A stretch of 32,358 bases of DNA from Streptomyces niveiscabiei. GTDB taxonomy: Bacteria > Actinomycetota > Actinomycetes > Streptomycetales > Streptomycetaceae. Shown here one piece after another: positions 6,201 to 13,964 of this stretch (its first letter is position 1; each line of letters begins with the position of its first letter). The notes under the pieces are model-generated. The model was not told the origin of the DNA, made no database searches, and saw only the letters and a list, made by a program, of their open reading frames with translations. The position numbers and the translations under genes are program-made. The stretch lies in the NCBI RefSeq assembly GCF_001419795.1, contig NZ_LIRL01000018.1, forward strand, positions 1 to 32,358, given 5' to 3'.

Positions 6201-9111
6201 GCAGTACCTCGGCGTCGACGTCCTCGGTGAAGACGAAGGACGCGGGCCGGTGCGCGTGCAGGCAGGCGGCCCAGGCGCTGTACAGGCGCATGAAGTAGAG
6301 GCTGCTGAACCAGCCGCCCTCGAAGGTCTCCAGGCGCAGCATGCGGGTGGAGACGACGATCGCGACCCGGTTGGCGCTGTCGGCGCCCGCGACGGCCGGT
6401 CCGAGGCGGGCGATCATGTCGAACGCGGCGCGCTGCACCGAGGTCTTGCCCGCCCCGCCGGAGCGCGGTTCGCCGGGTTGGGTGCCGCTGCCGCCGCCGC
6501 GTTCCGGAGCGGCGACGACCCCTTTCATCTGACGGGCGTTCTCGTCAGTGACCATGCCGGTGCCGTTCGGGCCGCGCATCACCTGCTGGAAGAGCGTCGG
6601 CAGGAACATTCCGCCGGTGCCGTCGTCGTTGGTCAGCTCCGGGTGGCCCCAGACGGGTTTGCCCGGCCGCCGGTAGAAGTCGACCATGTGGGCGGAGGAC
6701 AACGGAAGTTGGATCTGCTCGGCCTGGTAGTGCAGATCGACCTCGTCGACCTCGGCGAACAGCAGCGGGGGTACGGTCTGCGGCTGCCGGTACGGCGCGG
6801 TCGCGGCGGTGAGCCGGCCGGGGGACGCCTCGTTCAGCGCTGTGCGGAGCTCGGCGGCCTCCGTCGGCTTCAAGGTGATCGAGCGCTCGGTCACGGTGTC
6901 GAGGACGGGCAGCCAGGTTGTGCTGGTGCCGGCGGCGATGGCCTCGCTGGCGGTGGTGTACTCGGCCTTTTCGTCGGCGTTCGCGGCGACCGCGCCCACC
7001 GGGCCGATCCACCAGTTGGCGCCCCAGGTCCAGCCGCGGAACGCCGCGTAGGCGTCGAGGGTGCGGGTCCCCGTCGCGAGGTCGGTCTTCAGCTCCTCCA
7101 GCGTGCGGATCTCGTGGTTGCCCGGCCATTCCAGCGGCAGGAAGGTGTCGTTGGAATGGAGGACGCCCTGTTCCTCGATGCCGTACGCACCGTATCCGGC
7201 GATGGTCCGGCGGCCCACGTCCTCGAAGAGGGCCTTGCGGTAGTGGACGGCGACCGGGCTTGCCTTCAGCCGGGCGGCGATCTCCGCATCGGCGTCGTAC
7301 TCGGTGGCGAAGGTGACGGTGCCCCAGTGCACCCCTAGCCGGTCGACGGCGAGGTTGAGGCCGAGCGTCCGCGTCCGGTGCAGATGGGCCTGGACCACGT
7401 CCGGGAGGTCCCTGAAGGCCGGCGGGAAGTTGGTGGGGGGGTTGATGAGGAGTTCACGGGGGTCGGCGGGGAAACTGGCCCCGTTGGGGCCGTAGATGTC
7501 GGTGTAGAGGGTGAGATGGTAGTCCGGCCGGTCGGTGAAACCCGGCCCGATCTCCAGGTACTGCGGGGCGATGGTGAGGAGGAGACCGGCCGGTGGGTCG
7601 GCGTCGAGGACATGCCGGCCGGGTTCCAGCGTGCCGGTGATGTCCGCGCCGATGACCAGCTGTCCGAAGTGCTTGGCAGGGTCCAGGCCGACGTTCCACT
7701 CGTGGAGCCGCTCACCGTCCCGTTTCAGTACGACGGTTACGGCGGCCGGCTGCGGTACCCCCGCGCCCATACGGGCCTCGACGCGGAGGGTGACGGCCTC
7801 GCCGCGGCCGTAGTGGAGGCGGTTGAGGTTGACCGGCCTCTCCTTGCCGTCGCGGTCCTTGACGATCCGGCAGCTCATCAGGGACAGCGAGCCCTGCACG
7901 GTCGTGCCCGGCGTGGGCGCGGCCGGGCGGATCTCGACCATGCCGTCCACCACATACTCCGACAGCCGTCCCGCCACATCCGGCGACACCCGCACCTGGT
8001 ACAGGCCCCGGGCGTCGGCGGGCGGGGTCACCGCGCCGCCGGTCAGCGGGAGTTCGGTGAACTCCGGGACGCCGAGCGGGCGCAGCCAGACCCGGAAGCG
8101 CGGCCGGTTCGGCCAGCTGCCCGGGCTGTGCGTGATGGTCAGGGGCATCGGCTTTCCCGCGGTCCACACGTCCGCGTCGTACTGCACGGTGAGCAGTTCG
8201 ACGTCGCCGAGCACCGGGGTTTCGGCCGCCCCGGTCTTCCCGTCGTACACCTCGAACAGGTACCGCTCGTCGTCCCGTTTCACGTAGTACCGGAGGCGGT
8301 GCTGGTCGCCGTCCTTGTCGTCACGGAGCCGCAGGTGCCCCACCGTGTGATCGTCGGCGGGAAGGTCGAGGGGGGCGGGTGTCTCCCCTCCGTCCGCGTC
8401 GTAGATCACCAGTTCCTGTGTGCTCTTGACGACGCACAGACCGCCGTTCCCGGTGACGTCGAAGCTGTTGTTGAGGTCGCCCGAGACCTTGACCGGTTTG
8501 GACCAGAGGAGCCGACCTGTCCGGAGGTCGCTGGCACAGACGAACCCCAGCGTGCCGTTCGTGACATGCGGCCAGGCCGTGTAGACACGCCCGGAGTCCG
8601 CGGAGCTCTCGATCACCCGCAGGCCGACCGCGCTGCCGGTGGACCTGACCTCGGCCGGGAGCCCGGTGAGCGTGACCTCCCGGTCCAGGGTGCCGGTGGG
8701 GGTCAGCCTGACCACGCGCAGGCGATGCTGGTCGAGGGCGTAGAAGAAGCCGGACGGCACTGCCTCGATGCCGGAGGGTGCGTTGTAGCCGAGCGTGTTG
8801 TCGGCGGCGAAGTCGTCGTAGTGGCCGAGCTGCCTGAACTGGTCGTCGTAGAACACGATCCGGTGCGCGAAATGGGCCTCCGCGATCGCGATCGTCCCGG
8901 ACGCGTTCGCCGTGACGGCCAGCGCGGCGGCTCCCGCCCGGAAGAACGTCTGCTTCGTGCCGTCCGGCTTCAGCCGCAGCAGACGGCCGTCGGGGGTGCC
9001 GCCGACCACGAGGTAAACGTTGTCATCGAGGCCGAAGCCCATCTTCAGATTCGATACCTCGAAGACGGTGTTGTACCTGGACACGACCTGTTCGATCCTG
9101 CGTGCGTCCAC
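3289..9111 (-). CDS. giant multidomain protein with two beta-propellers, function unknown
   Basis: A 1940-residue protein with no signal peptide and no transmembrane segment, so probably cytoplasmic. From its sequence I see the following. Residues 1-300 are beta-rich with propeller-like repeats (YLVVGGTPDGRLLRL, VGLRVIESSADSGRVYTAW). About 305-395 and 405-520 are beta-sandwich or Ig-like. About 525-865 is a mixed alpha/beta part with many aromatics (YHLTLYTDIYGP, AFRGWTWGANWWIGP, VDLHYQAEQIQLPL). A Gly/Pro linker covers 866-892. About 912-1010 resembles the class I GATase-like fold found beside the barrels of some beta-galactosidases (VAIVVSTRMLRLETFEGGWF, AVLLVGQQ, VPVYADDTCHPS). About 1165-1545 is a second, PQQ/WD-like propeller (YGLDLATGRTRWRRRLG, LRAYDTATGLLWTYTGDD). 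About 1560-1740 and 1760-1940 are lectin-like beta-sandwiches. The GTG start has GGGGTGAG five bases upstream. A carbohydrate-related role is possible but unproven. It appears to be a single-gene unit. Confidence 0.85.
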   Translation of the reverse strand: MDARRIEQVVSRYNTVFEVSNLKMGFGLDDNVYLVVGGTPDGRLLRLKPDGTKQTFFRAGAAALAVTANASGTIAIAEAHFAHRIVFYDDQFRQLGHYDDFAADNTLGYNAPSGIEAVPSGFFYALDQHRLRVVRLTPTGTLDREVTLTGLPAEVRSTGSAVGLRVIESSADSGRVYTAWPHVTNGTLGFVCASDLRTGRLLWSKPVKVSGDLNNSFDVTGNGGLCVVKSTQELVIYDADGGETPAPLDLPADDHTVGHLRLRDDKDGDQHRLRYYVKRDDERYLFEVYDGKTGAAETPVLGDVELLTVQYDADVWTAGKPMPLTITHSPGSWPNRPRFRVWLRPLGVPEFTELPLTGGAVTPPADARGLYQVRVSPDVAGRLSEYVVDGMVEIRPAAPTPGTTVQGSLSLMSCRIVKDRDGKERPVNLNRLHYGRGEAVTLRVEARMGAGVPQPAAVTVVLKRDGERLHEWNVGLDPAKHFGQLVIGADITGTLEPGRHVLDADPPAGLLLTIAPQYLEIGPGFTDRPDYHLTLYTDIYGPNGASFPADPRELLINPPTNFPPAFRDLPDVVQAHLHRTRTLGLNLAVDRLGVHWGTVTFATEYDADAEIAARLKASPVAVHYRKALFEDVGRRTIAGYGAYGIEEQGVLHSNDTFLPLEWPGNHEIRTLEELKTDLATGTRTLDAYAAFRGWTWGANWWIGPVGAVAANADEKAEYTTASEAIAAGTSTTWLPVLDTVTERSITLKPTEAAELRTALNEASPGRLTAATAPYRQPQTVPPLLFAEVDEVDLHYQAEQIQLPLSSAHMVDFYRRPGKPVWGHPELTNDDGTGGMFLPTLFQQVMRGPNGTGMVTDENARQMKGVVAAPERGGGSGTQPGEPRSGGAGKTSVQRAAFDMIARLGPAVAGADSANRVAIVVSTRMLRLETFEGGWFSSLYFMRLYSAWAACLHAHRPASFVFTEDVDAEVLRGYQAVLLVGQQAELDPPLAAALNKACETVPVYADDTCHPSIRDAYGRLGLAFDRINRKDEPACQNDDTAYYRMRRAFLDQGAALAQTLSAVTPVAECDNPEVLLSEWTAGDITYIWAVNTTRPDWEPEIAWRVGLLCAQHLPVQTRLTVRLPALHQVIDLLTGKPVSLLGGTFTADLRTVPARLYAIVPLLHDPLPTASEDGFGPHVRDIAVSADGDTAALNTFDWDHNLYGLDLATGRTRWRRRLGHHFAYSPTTRPDGFVVQGFDINAAEGYHLYQLDPAGQPQRRFALYGLPKKATDWSKSDWGYDYGLNNFASAPGGSWIATSGDLGLAVWRREVDEQGQEQWNESWADSWWSENRRTPLRLLALDDDTLITFADNTVSGRSAANGALLWSFSIVRGAGFGGTFGVAAVSGDRRTAAITAQADGGRVYVIRDGALVNTIPTAASELSLSADGTFLAVTTGNQLRAYDTATGLLWTYTGDDFLRRPRVSPDGSRVAVGSELGTLAVLERDGTLLTATDLRALPVPAWLPDGDLLVATWTGTVLRYDADLEERWRTRLVPEERDIRRKLTAPDPVPVVRRTDWGNARSEPLELTPNLVVDTHAYLFMQKISPLGTYDMGPVQDPHAPSVFAPLTDGSAAPPAQPWLQRPLLAGLASVGADPHFELTVDTFRYQLKLTGVTFAEDPAHPESWLRDVLIQWWDARDATWRDGPMLLSDQALHSHDLELYSGRFRLVSTGGGVWPQGNLRLGELVFHGEVLGASHRDVVEDNAVAVLFDDRVDDVQDLLAQPRSVVDIQEGGAYSGTRCLRVPVAMPRGQYPIRHGFFFLDTMHDWNFEIVEHPATPGQYRYLQFAWKALSDHTTGIGLRLGSGGSADADGGGHQENLHYVAVNAGVSHFPTAPQVTEIMIPEEEFPHGDWKLVRIDLWAQAAGKLKRITQIGLRTDGGGALFDQILLGRTEADLDEWPA

Positions 9112-9415
9112 TGCTGCTCACCCCCGGGTTCTCCCGCCCACGCCCCCTGCACGCTTCCTGCGGCTCGTCCATCACCAGGATCCCGATCACCAGAGACCGA
9201 GCACAATCGCTGAAACGGGTGACGTTTCCCTACGCCCGTGCGCGGGCTGGTACGGCCGGCGACGACGGTCTACGCCCTGCGGGACCGGGTCGACGCGAAG
9301 ACCATCGCCTCGGAGGTGAAAGAGGCGTTCGGGGCGGAGGCGTGGCAGGGGGAGCGTGACCTCCCGTGCCGTCATCGAGTCACCTGACACCGCGTACGGT
9401 CATCGCCTCACCGCC
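9112..9415. other. gap with a possible short coding remnant
   Basis: This is the roughly 300-base space between the giant gene and the GvpU-like gene. On the plus strand, a GTG at 9238 opens a 49-codon frame ending with TGA at 9385-9387 (VRGLVRPATTVYALRDRVDA, then KTIASEVKEAFGAEAWQ). Its composition is protein-like and alpha-helical, but there is no clear ribosome binding site and I recognise no family. It may be a gene relic. The rest should contain the promoter of the giant gene, but no convincing -35/-10 pair stands out. Confidence 0.3.
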
Positions 9416-9763
9416 TCACCGCACACTCCACGCCGTCACCGACTCCAACGGCACCCGGAAGTATTCGCCCAGCGCCGCCGGCAGGCTGCTCGACCCGGAG
9501 ATCAGCTGGCAGCCGTGCAGGTGCAGGAAGACCGGGGGGTACGCGAGGGGTTCGGCGGCCTCGCGGCGGAAGGCCTCGCCGAAGTGTTCGTCCGGTGCGC
9601 TGTCGTCGTCGAGGAGGCCGGCGACGGAGGTGGCCCAGGTGCGGTGGGTGGTGAGGCGGCCGGTGAGGACGACGCCGTGGGCGACCACGGTGAGGCGCGG
9701 GCCGGCGCCCTCCATCTCGGTGCGGTTGATCAGGTCGATGAGGAGTTCGTCTCGCGCGGGCAT
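9416..9763 (-). CDS. GvpU-like small protein
   Basis: A 115-residue soluble protein. The pattern is that of the gas vesicle accessory GvpU family: an N-terminal helix (DELLIDLINRTEMEG), a beta-strand plus hairpin (RLTVVAHGVVLTGRLTTHRT), a helical middle rich in acidic residues, then FLHLHGCQLISG and a C-terminal strand with V-x-A (VPLESVTAWSVR). GvpU proteins are known mainly from gas vesicle clusters, but no other gvp gene lies in this window, so the name gives the fold rather than a role. The ATG at 9763 is the only sensible start, although its ribosome binding site is weak. It runs convergent to nothing on its left and is divergent from the formaldehyde dehydrogenase gene. Confidence 0.6.
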   Translation of the reverse strand: MPARDELLIDLINRTEMEGAGPRLTVVAHGVVLTGRLTTHRTWATSVAGLLDDDSAPDEHFGEAFRREAAEPLAYPPVFLHLHGCQLISGSSSLPAALGEYFRVPLESVTAWSVR

Positions 9764-9882
9764 GGCCGAACTCTACTGATCAGGAAGCCCGGTGGACGCC
9801 GGTTCACCCGAGGTGACGCCCGCCCTGCCTCCGGCCGCGCGGTCGCTCTCTTCCCCGTCGGCTACGCGTCTAGTCCCGCTTC

Positions 9883-9949
9883 TTGACCGCGCCCGCCCGC
9901 TCCCCGATGCTGTGTTGCGTTACATGAGATGCGTACCGCAATGAGCAAC
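9883..9949 (+). promoter_or_regulatory. promoter and operator-like repeats of the formaldehyde dehydrogenase gene
   Basis: TTGACC (9883-9888), a 17-base spacer and GATGCT (9906-9911) form a -35/-10 pair. TTGCG follows three bases later (9915-9919). Just downstream, ATGCG-TAC-CGCAA (about 9929-9941) is a shortened form of the TTGCG-N5-CGCAA repeat seen at the other promoters of this island, and GCAAC at 9945-9949 closes an outer GTTGC/GCAAC pair. The repeats sit at or just after the expected transcription start, a position typical of a repressor site. Confidence 0.55.
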
Positions 9950-9968
9950 ATCGAACTCGGGAGTGGTC

Positions 9969-11054
9969 ATGGCTCACCAGGTCCGTGCTGTCGTCGCGCG
10001 AGGAAAGGGCGCCCCCGTCTCCCTGGAGACGATCGTCGTGCCGGACCCGGGTCCGGGGGAGGCGCTGGTGAAGGTCGAGGCGTGCGGGGTGTGCCACACC
10101 GACCTGCACTACCGGGAGGGCGGCATCAACGACGACTTCCCGTTCCTCCTCGGGCACGAGGCGGCCGGTGTCGTCGAGGCGGTAGGGGAGGGGGTGACCG
10201 ACGTCGCGCCCGGCGATTTCGTGATCCTCAACTGGCGTGCCGTGTGCGGGAATTGCCGGGCCTGTCTGCGCGGGCGCCCGCAGTACTGCTTCAACACGCA
10301 CAACGCCAAGCAGAAGATGACCCTGCTGGACGGCACCGAACTCGCCCCGGCGCTCGGGATCGGCGCGTTCGCGGAGAAGACCCTCGTTGCGGCAGGCCAG
10401 TGCACGAAGGTCGACCGGGCCGCTTCCCCGGCCGCCGCCGGGCTCCTGGGCTGCGGCGTGATGGCGGGGATCGGCGCCGCCATCAACACGGGGAACGTCG
10501 GACGCGGTGACACGGTCGCCGTGATCGGCTGCGGCGGCGTCGGCGCGGCGGCCGTCGTCGGGGCCGCGCTGGCGGGCGCCGCGAAGGTCATCGCCGTCGA
10601 CATCGACGACGCCAAGCTGGAGACGGCGGCGAAACTGGGTGCCACCCACACCGTCAACTCCCGCGGCACGGACGCCGTCGAGGCGATCCAGGAGCTGACC
10701 GGCGGCTTCGGCGCGGACGTCGTGATCGAGGCGGTCGGCAGGCCGGAGACGTACAAACAAGCCTTCTACGGACGGGACCTGGCCGGGACGGTCGTCCTCG
10801 TCGGCGTGCCCACGCCCGAGATGAAGCTCGAACTCCCGCTGCTGGACGTCTTCGGGCGCGGCGGCTCGCTCAAGTCGTCGTGGTACGGGGACTGCCTGCC
10901 GTCCCGGGACTTCCCGATGCTGATCGACCTCTATCTCCAGGGGCGGCTGCCGCTCGACGCGTTCGTCACCGAGACGATCCAGCTCGACGAGGTGGAGAAG
11001 GCGTTCGACCGGATGCGTCAGGGGGATGTCCTCAGGTCGGTCGTCATGTTCTGA
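9969..11054 (+). CDS. S-(hydroxymethyl)mycothiol dehydrogenase (mycothiol-dependent formaldehyde dehydrogenase)
   Basis: Zinc-dependent medium-chain dehydrogenase of 361 residues, the actinobacterial counterpart of class III alcohol dehydrogenase. It oxidises S-hydroxymethylmycothiol, formed from formaldehyde and mycothiol, with NAD. Seen: the catalytic-zinc motif [10 protein letters not shown] (about 38-47), GHEAAG, the structural-zinc cluster [15 protein letters not shown], a Rossmann NAD motif ([12 protein letters not shown]), and the family tail segment [20 protein letters not shown]. The ATG at 9969 is preferred over the GTG at 9963 because GGGAG then sits five bases upstream. In this island it would remove the formaldehyde released by oxidative demethylation of glycine betaine. 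It is a single-gene unit with its own promoter and a terminator at 11076-11121. Confidence 0.88.
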   Translation: MAHQVRAVVARGKGAPVSLETIVVPDPGPGEALVKVEACGVCHTDLHYREGGINDDFPFLLGHEAAGVVEAVGEGVTDVAPGDFVILNWRAVCGNCRACLRGRPQYCFNTHNAKQKMTLLDGTELAPALGIGAFAEKTLVAAGQCTKVDRAASPAAAGLLGCGVMAGIGAAINTGNVGRGDTVAVIGCGGVGAAAVVGAALAGAAKVIAVDIDDAKLETAAKLGATHTVNSRGTDAVEAIQELTGGFGADVVIEAVGRPETYKQAFYGRDLAGTVVLVGVPTPEMKLELPLLDVFGRGGSLKSSWYGDCLPSRDFPMLIDLYLQGRLPLDAFVTETIQLDEVEKAFDRMRQGDVLRSVVMF

Positions 11055-11075
11055 CGACCTGTCAAATCCCTTGCT

Positions 11076-11121
11076 GGACGCGCCTGTTCCGCCTGCTCAC
11101 GCGGGTGGGACGGGCGCGTCC
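11076..11121 (+). terminator. stem-loop terminator after the formaldehyde dehydrogenase gene
   Basis: The arms at 11076-11093 and 11104-11121 pair over 18 positions, with the outer GGACGCGCC / GGCGCGTCC perfect and several G-T pairs inside. The loop is 10 bases. There is no U-tract, which is normal for Streptomyces. It separates the dehydrogenase from the next promoter at 11153. Confidence 0.6.
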
Positions 11122-11152
11122 GGCTGTCCTGGAAACCCCGCCTTTGGACTCC

Positions 11153-11218
11153 TTGACAACGGTTCGGGGCGGCTCCACACTGGCGTTGCGCTTACCGCAA
11201 TCCGTTTCGCTATACGCA
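11153..11218 (+). promoter_or_regulatory. promoter and operator of the Rieske oxygenase operon
   Basis: TTGACA (11153-11158), a 17-base spacer and CACACT (11176-11181) form the promoter. Four bases later comes a perfect TTGCG-CTTAC-CGCAA inverted repeat (11186-11200), identical in sequence to the one at 14830-14844. A second element, CGCTATACGCA (11208-11218; reverse strand TGCGTATAGCG), lies seven bases further and recurs at other island promoters. Both elements sit between the expected start of transcription and the ribosome binding site GAGGTG at 11221. Confidence 0.65.
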
Positions 11219-11228
11219 CCGAGGTGTC

Positions 11229-11591
11229 ATGATGATTCCCGCGTGCCGTCTCGCGGACCTGCCGCGAGGTGAGGCATACCGGCTCGACATCGACCCGCCC
11301 GTCTCGGTGTTCCACACCGACGACGGCGAGGTCTTCGCCATCGACGACACCTGCACCCACCAGGACGCCTCGCTCGCGGACGGCTGGCTGGAGGGCTGCG
11401 AGGTGGAATGCCCCCTGCATGCCTCGAAGTTCGACCTGAGGACCGGCGCGGTGGACTCCCCGCCCGCCAAACTCCCGGTCCGCACCCACGAGGTGGTCGT
11501 CGAGGACGGCATGATCCATGTGAAGGTCTCCACCGAGGCCCCCAACCTGCCGCCCTGCATGGCGTCCCGGCTCGCCCAGGGGACCGCGTGA
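11229..11591 (+). CDS. Rieske [2Fe-2S] ferredoxin of a three-component oxygenase
   Basis: A 120-residue electron carrier. The Rieske ligands are all present: CTH (Cys42, His44) and CPLH (Cys61, His64), followed by SKFDLRTGAV and LPVRTHEV typical of BphA3/HcaC-type ferredoxins. The start at 11229 has GAGGTG two bases before the ATG; a second ATG follows at 11232 with better spacing, so the true start could be one codon later. It overlaps the next gene by GTGA, indicating translational coupling. Automated pipelines often name this family after cinnamate dioxygenase, but here it should pass electrons from the FAD reductase to the oxygenase at 12783. Confidence 0.88.
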   Translation: MMIPACRLADLPRGEAYRLDIDPPVSVFHTDDGEVFAIDDTCTHQDASLADGWLEGCEVECPLHASKFDLRTGAVDSPPAKLPVRTHEVVVEDGMIHVKVSTEAPNLPPCMASRLAQGTA

Positions 11592-12748
11592 GGACGGTCG
11601 CCGTGGTCGGCGCGTCGCTGGCCGGCCTCTCGGCGGCCCGCGCGCTGCGGGCCCAGGGGTACGACGGCCGGCTGATCGTCGTGGGCGACGAGATCCACCG
11701 CCCCTACGACCGGCCCCCGCTCTCCAAGGAGTTCCTCGCCGGCACGTACGGCGAGGCCGAACTCGCCCTGGAGACGGACGACGAGGACCTCGACGCCGAG
11801 TGGCTGCTCGGGACGCGCGCCACCGGACTCGACGTAGGTGCACGCGAGGTGAGGCTCGCGGACGGCCGGCAGATCAACGCGGACGGCGTCGTCATCGCCA
11901 CCGGCGCCGCCGCCCGCGCCCTCCCCGGCTCCGAGAACCTCGCCGGGGTGCACACCCTGCGCACCCTGGACGACGCGCGCGCCCTCAAGGCCGAACTCGC
12001 CGCCGGCGGACGGCTCGTGGTGATCGGCGGCGGCTTCATCGGCGCCGAGGTCGCCTCCACCGCACAGGCCCTGGGCCTGGAGGCGACCGTCGTCGAGGCC
12101 GCCCCCACCCCGCTCGCCGGCCCCCTCGGCGCGGACATGGGCGCGGTCGTCTCCGGCCTGCACACCGACCACGGCGTACGGCTCCTGTGCGGGGTCGGCG
12201 TCAAGGGGCTCGGCGGCGAACGGCGCGTGGACGCCGTGCTGCTGGAGGACGGGCGCAGCCTCCCCGCCGACATCGTCGTCGTCGGCGTGGGCGCCCGGCC
12301 CTGCGTGGAGTGGCTCGACGGCTCGGGCGTCCCGCTCGACAACGGCGTCAAGTGCGGCGCGGACGGCCGGACCGGCGTACCCGGCGTGGTCGCGGTCGGC
12401 GACTGCGCGAACTGGTACGACCCGCGCAGCGGCGGGCACCGGCGCGTGGAGCACTGGACGGGCGCGCTGGAACGCCCGGCCGCCGCCGTCAGGGCGCTGC
12501 TCGCGGGGGACGGCGCCGAGCCGCCGGCGACCCCGCGGCCCCCGTACTTCTGGTCCGACCAGTACGGCGTACGCATCCAGTTCGCCGGACACGCGGCCGG
12601 TGCCGACCGTGTCACCGTCGAGGCGGGCAGCGCCGACGTGCGCGACGTCCTCGCCGTCTACCGGCGCGGGGAGACACCCGTCGCCGTCCTCGGGATGAAC
12701 CAGCCCCGCCTGTTCACCCGCTGGCGCAAGCAACTCGCCGCCGCCTGA
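11588..12748 (+). CDS. FAD-dependent ferredoxin reductase (BphA4-like)
   Basis: A 386-residue NAD(P)H:ferredoxin reductase of the rubredoxin/BphA4 type. Seen: the FAD Rossmann motif near the N-terminus (VAVVGASLAGLSAARAL), the family signature RPYDRPPLSKEFLAG, the ATG motif (VIATGAAARALPG), the second, NAD-binding Rossmann motif (RLVVIGGGFIGAEVAS), the FAD-closing segment GVVAVGDCANW, and the C-terminal interface domain (YFWSDQYGVRIQFAGHA). The GTG start lies inside the stop of the ferredoxin gene (GTGA). It supplies electrons to the Rieske ferredoxin. The following oxygenase gene starts 34 bases later in the same operon. Confidence 0.9.
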   Translation: MRTVAVVGASLAGLSAARALRAQGYDGRLIVVGDEIHRPYDRPPLSKEFLAGTYGEAELALETDDEDLDAEWLLGTRATGLDVGAREVRLADGRQINADGVVIATGAAARALPGSENLAGVHTLRTLDDARALKAELAAGGRLVVIGGGFIGAEVASTAQALGLEATVVEAAPTPLAGPLGADMGAVVSGLHTDHGVRLLCGVGVKGLGGERRVDAVLLEDGRSLPADIVVVGVGARPCVEWLDGSGVPLDNGVKCGADGRTGVPGVVAVGDCANWYDPRSGGHRRVEHWTGALERPAAAVRALLAGDGAEPPATPRPPYFWSDQYGVRIQFAGHAAGADRVTVEAGSADVRDVLAVYRRGETPVAVLGMNQPRLFTRWRKQLAAA

Positions 12749-12782
12749 ACGACTTTCCCCGACGCAACCCGAGGAGTGCCCC

Positions 12783-13919
12783 GTGACCTCGACCGGCCTG
12801 CCGGACAGCCTCATCGCCACCCTCCCCGGCTCCTCCTACACCGATCCCGGGATCTTCGCCCAGGAGCAGGAGCGCATCTTCGAGACCATGTGGTTCTGCG
12901 TCGTGCGCGCAGCCGACCTGCCCAAACCGGGCGCGTTCCGCACCGTCGACGTGGGCCGCGAGTCCCTCCTCGTCACCCGCGCCCGCGACAACTCGATCCG
13001 CGCCTACTTCAACGTCTGCCGGCACCGCGGCGCGAAGCTGTGCACGGAGGAGTCAGGCGAGGTCAAGCGCGCCTTCCAGTGCCCGTACCACGCCTGGACG
13101 TACGACCTCACCGGCAAGCTCGTCGCCGCGCCCAACCTGACGAAGATGCCCGACGTCGGGCGGACCGAGTACGGCCTCGTGAGCGTGCACGTGCGCGAGT
13201 GGCTCGGCTACGTGTGGGTGTGCCTGGCAGAGAACCCGCCGTCCTTCGAGGAGGACGTGATGGGCGCGGTCGTCGAGCGGCTCGGGGACACCGAGTCCAT
13301 CGACCACTACGACATGGCCAACCTGTCGCTCGGCAAGCGGATCGTGTACGACGTGCAGGCCAACTGGAAGCTCATCATCGAGAACTTCATGGAGTGCTAC
13401 CACTGCGCGACGATCCACCCCGAACTGACCGAGGTGCTCCCGGAGTTCGCCGACGGGTACGCCGCCCAGTACTACGTGGGGCACGGCGCCGAGTTCGGTG
13501 ACGACGTCCAGGGGTTCACCGTCGACGGCTCCGAGGGGCTCGACCGCATCCCGGGGGTCGCCGACGAGCAGGACCGGCGGTACTACGCGATCACCGTCAA
13601 ACCGCAGGTGTTCATCAACCTGGTGCCCGACCACGTGATCTTCCACCGGATGTACCCGATGGCCGCCGACCGCACGGTCGTCGAGTGCGACTGGCTGTAC
13701 CTGCCCCACGTCGTGGAGTCCGGCAAGGACGTCAGCCGGTCCGTGGAGCTGTTCCACCGCGTCAACCAGCAGGACTTCGACGCCTGCGAACGGACCCAGC
13801 CCGGTATGCACTCGCGGATGTACGCGAAGGGGGGCGTGCTGGTGCCGAGCGAGCACCACATCGGGGCGTTCCACGACTGGGTGCTGGAGCGGCTGGGGGA
13901 GCCGGCGCAGCAGAGGTGA
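12783..13919 (+). CDS. Rieske non-heme iron oxygenase alpha subunit, probable glycine betaine demethylase
   Basis: A 378-residue terminal oxygenase. Seen: the Rieske cluster CRHRGAKLC with CPYHAW (Cys79, His81, Cys100, His103), the mononuclear iron motif NFMECYHCATIHPEL (His207, His212), and the third ligand Asp in QQDFDACERTQ (331 or 333). It has the length and overall pattern of the GbcA / choline monooxygenase branch rather than of aromatic dioxygenases, and no beta subunit gene is nearby. The context (BetA, BetB, dimethylglycine oxidase, formaldehyde dehydrogenase) points to glycine betaine to dimethylglycine plus formaldehyde; this is an inference. The GTG at 12783 has AGGAG upstream. 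The electron donors appear to be the two genes upstream, unlike the Pseudomonas GbcB type. Confidence 0.82.
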   Translation: MTSTGLPDSLIATLPGSSYTDPGIFAQEQERIFETMWFCVVRAADLPKPGAFRTVDVGRESLLVTRARDNSIRAYFNVCRHRGAKLCTEESGEVKRAFQCPYHAWTYDLTGKLVAAPNLTKMPDVGRTEYGLVSVHVREWLGYVWVCLAENPPSFEEDVMGAVVERLGDTESIDHYDMANLSLGKRIVYDVQANWKLIIENFMECYHCATIHPELTEVLPEFADGYAAQYYVGHGAEFGDDVQGFTVDGSEGLDRIPGVADEQDRRYYAITVKPQVFINLVPDHVIFHRMYPMAADRTVVECDWLYLPHVVESGKDVSRSVELFHRVNQQDFDACERTQPGMHSRMYAKGGVLVPSEHHIGAFHDWVLERLGEPAQQR

Positions 13920-13964
13920 ACCGGGGCGGTCGGGTGAACTCGGCCTGCTCCCGGCCGGGTCGGC

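Noticed and set aside
4027..7338. Very long open frame (1103 codons) on the plus strand opposite the giant gene
   Set aside because: It is a shadow caused by GC-rich third positions. Its sequence is low-complexity Gly/Val/Asp/Glu-rich with no motif, while the minus-strand frame has clear domain-like structure and a good ribosome binding site.
12783..13919. Aromatic ring-hydroxylating dioxygenase as the function of the oxygenase
   Set aside because: The family name fits, but there is no beta subunit and no aromatic pathway gene, and every neighbour belongs to choline/betaine breakdown. Betaine demethylation is the better reading.
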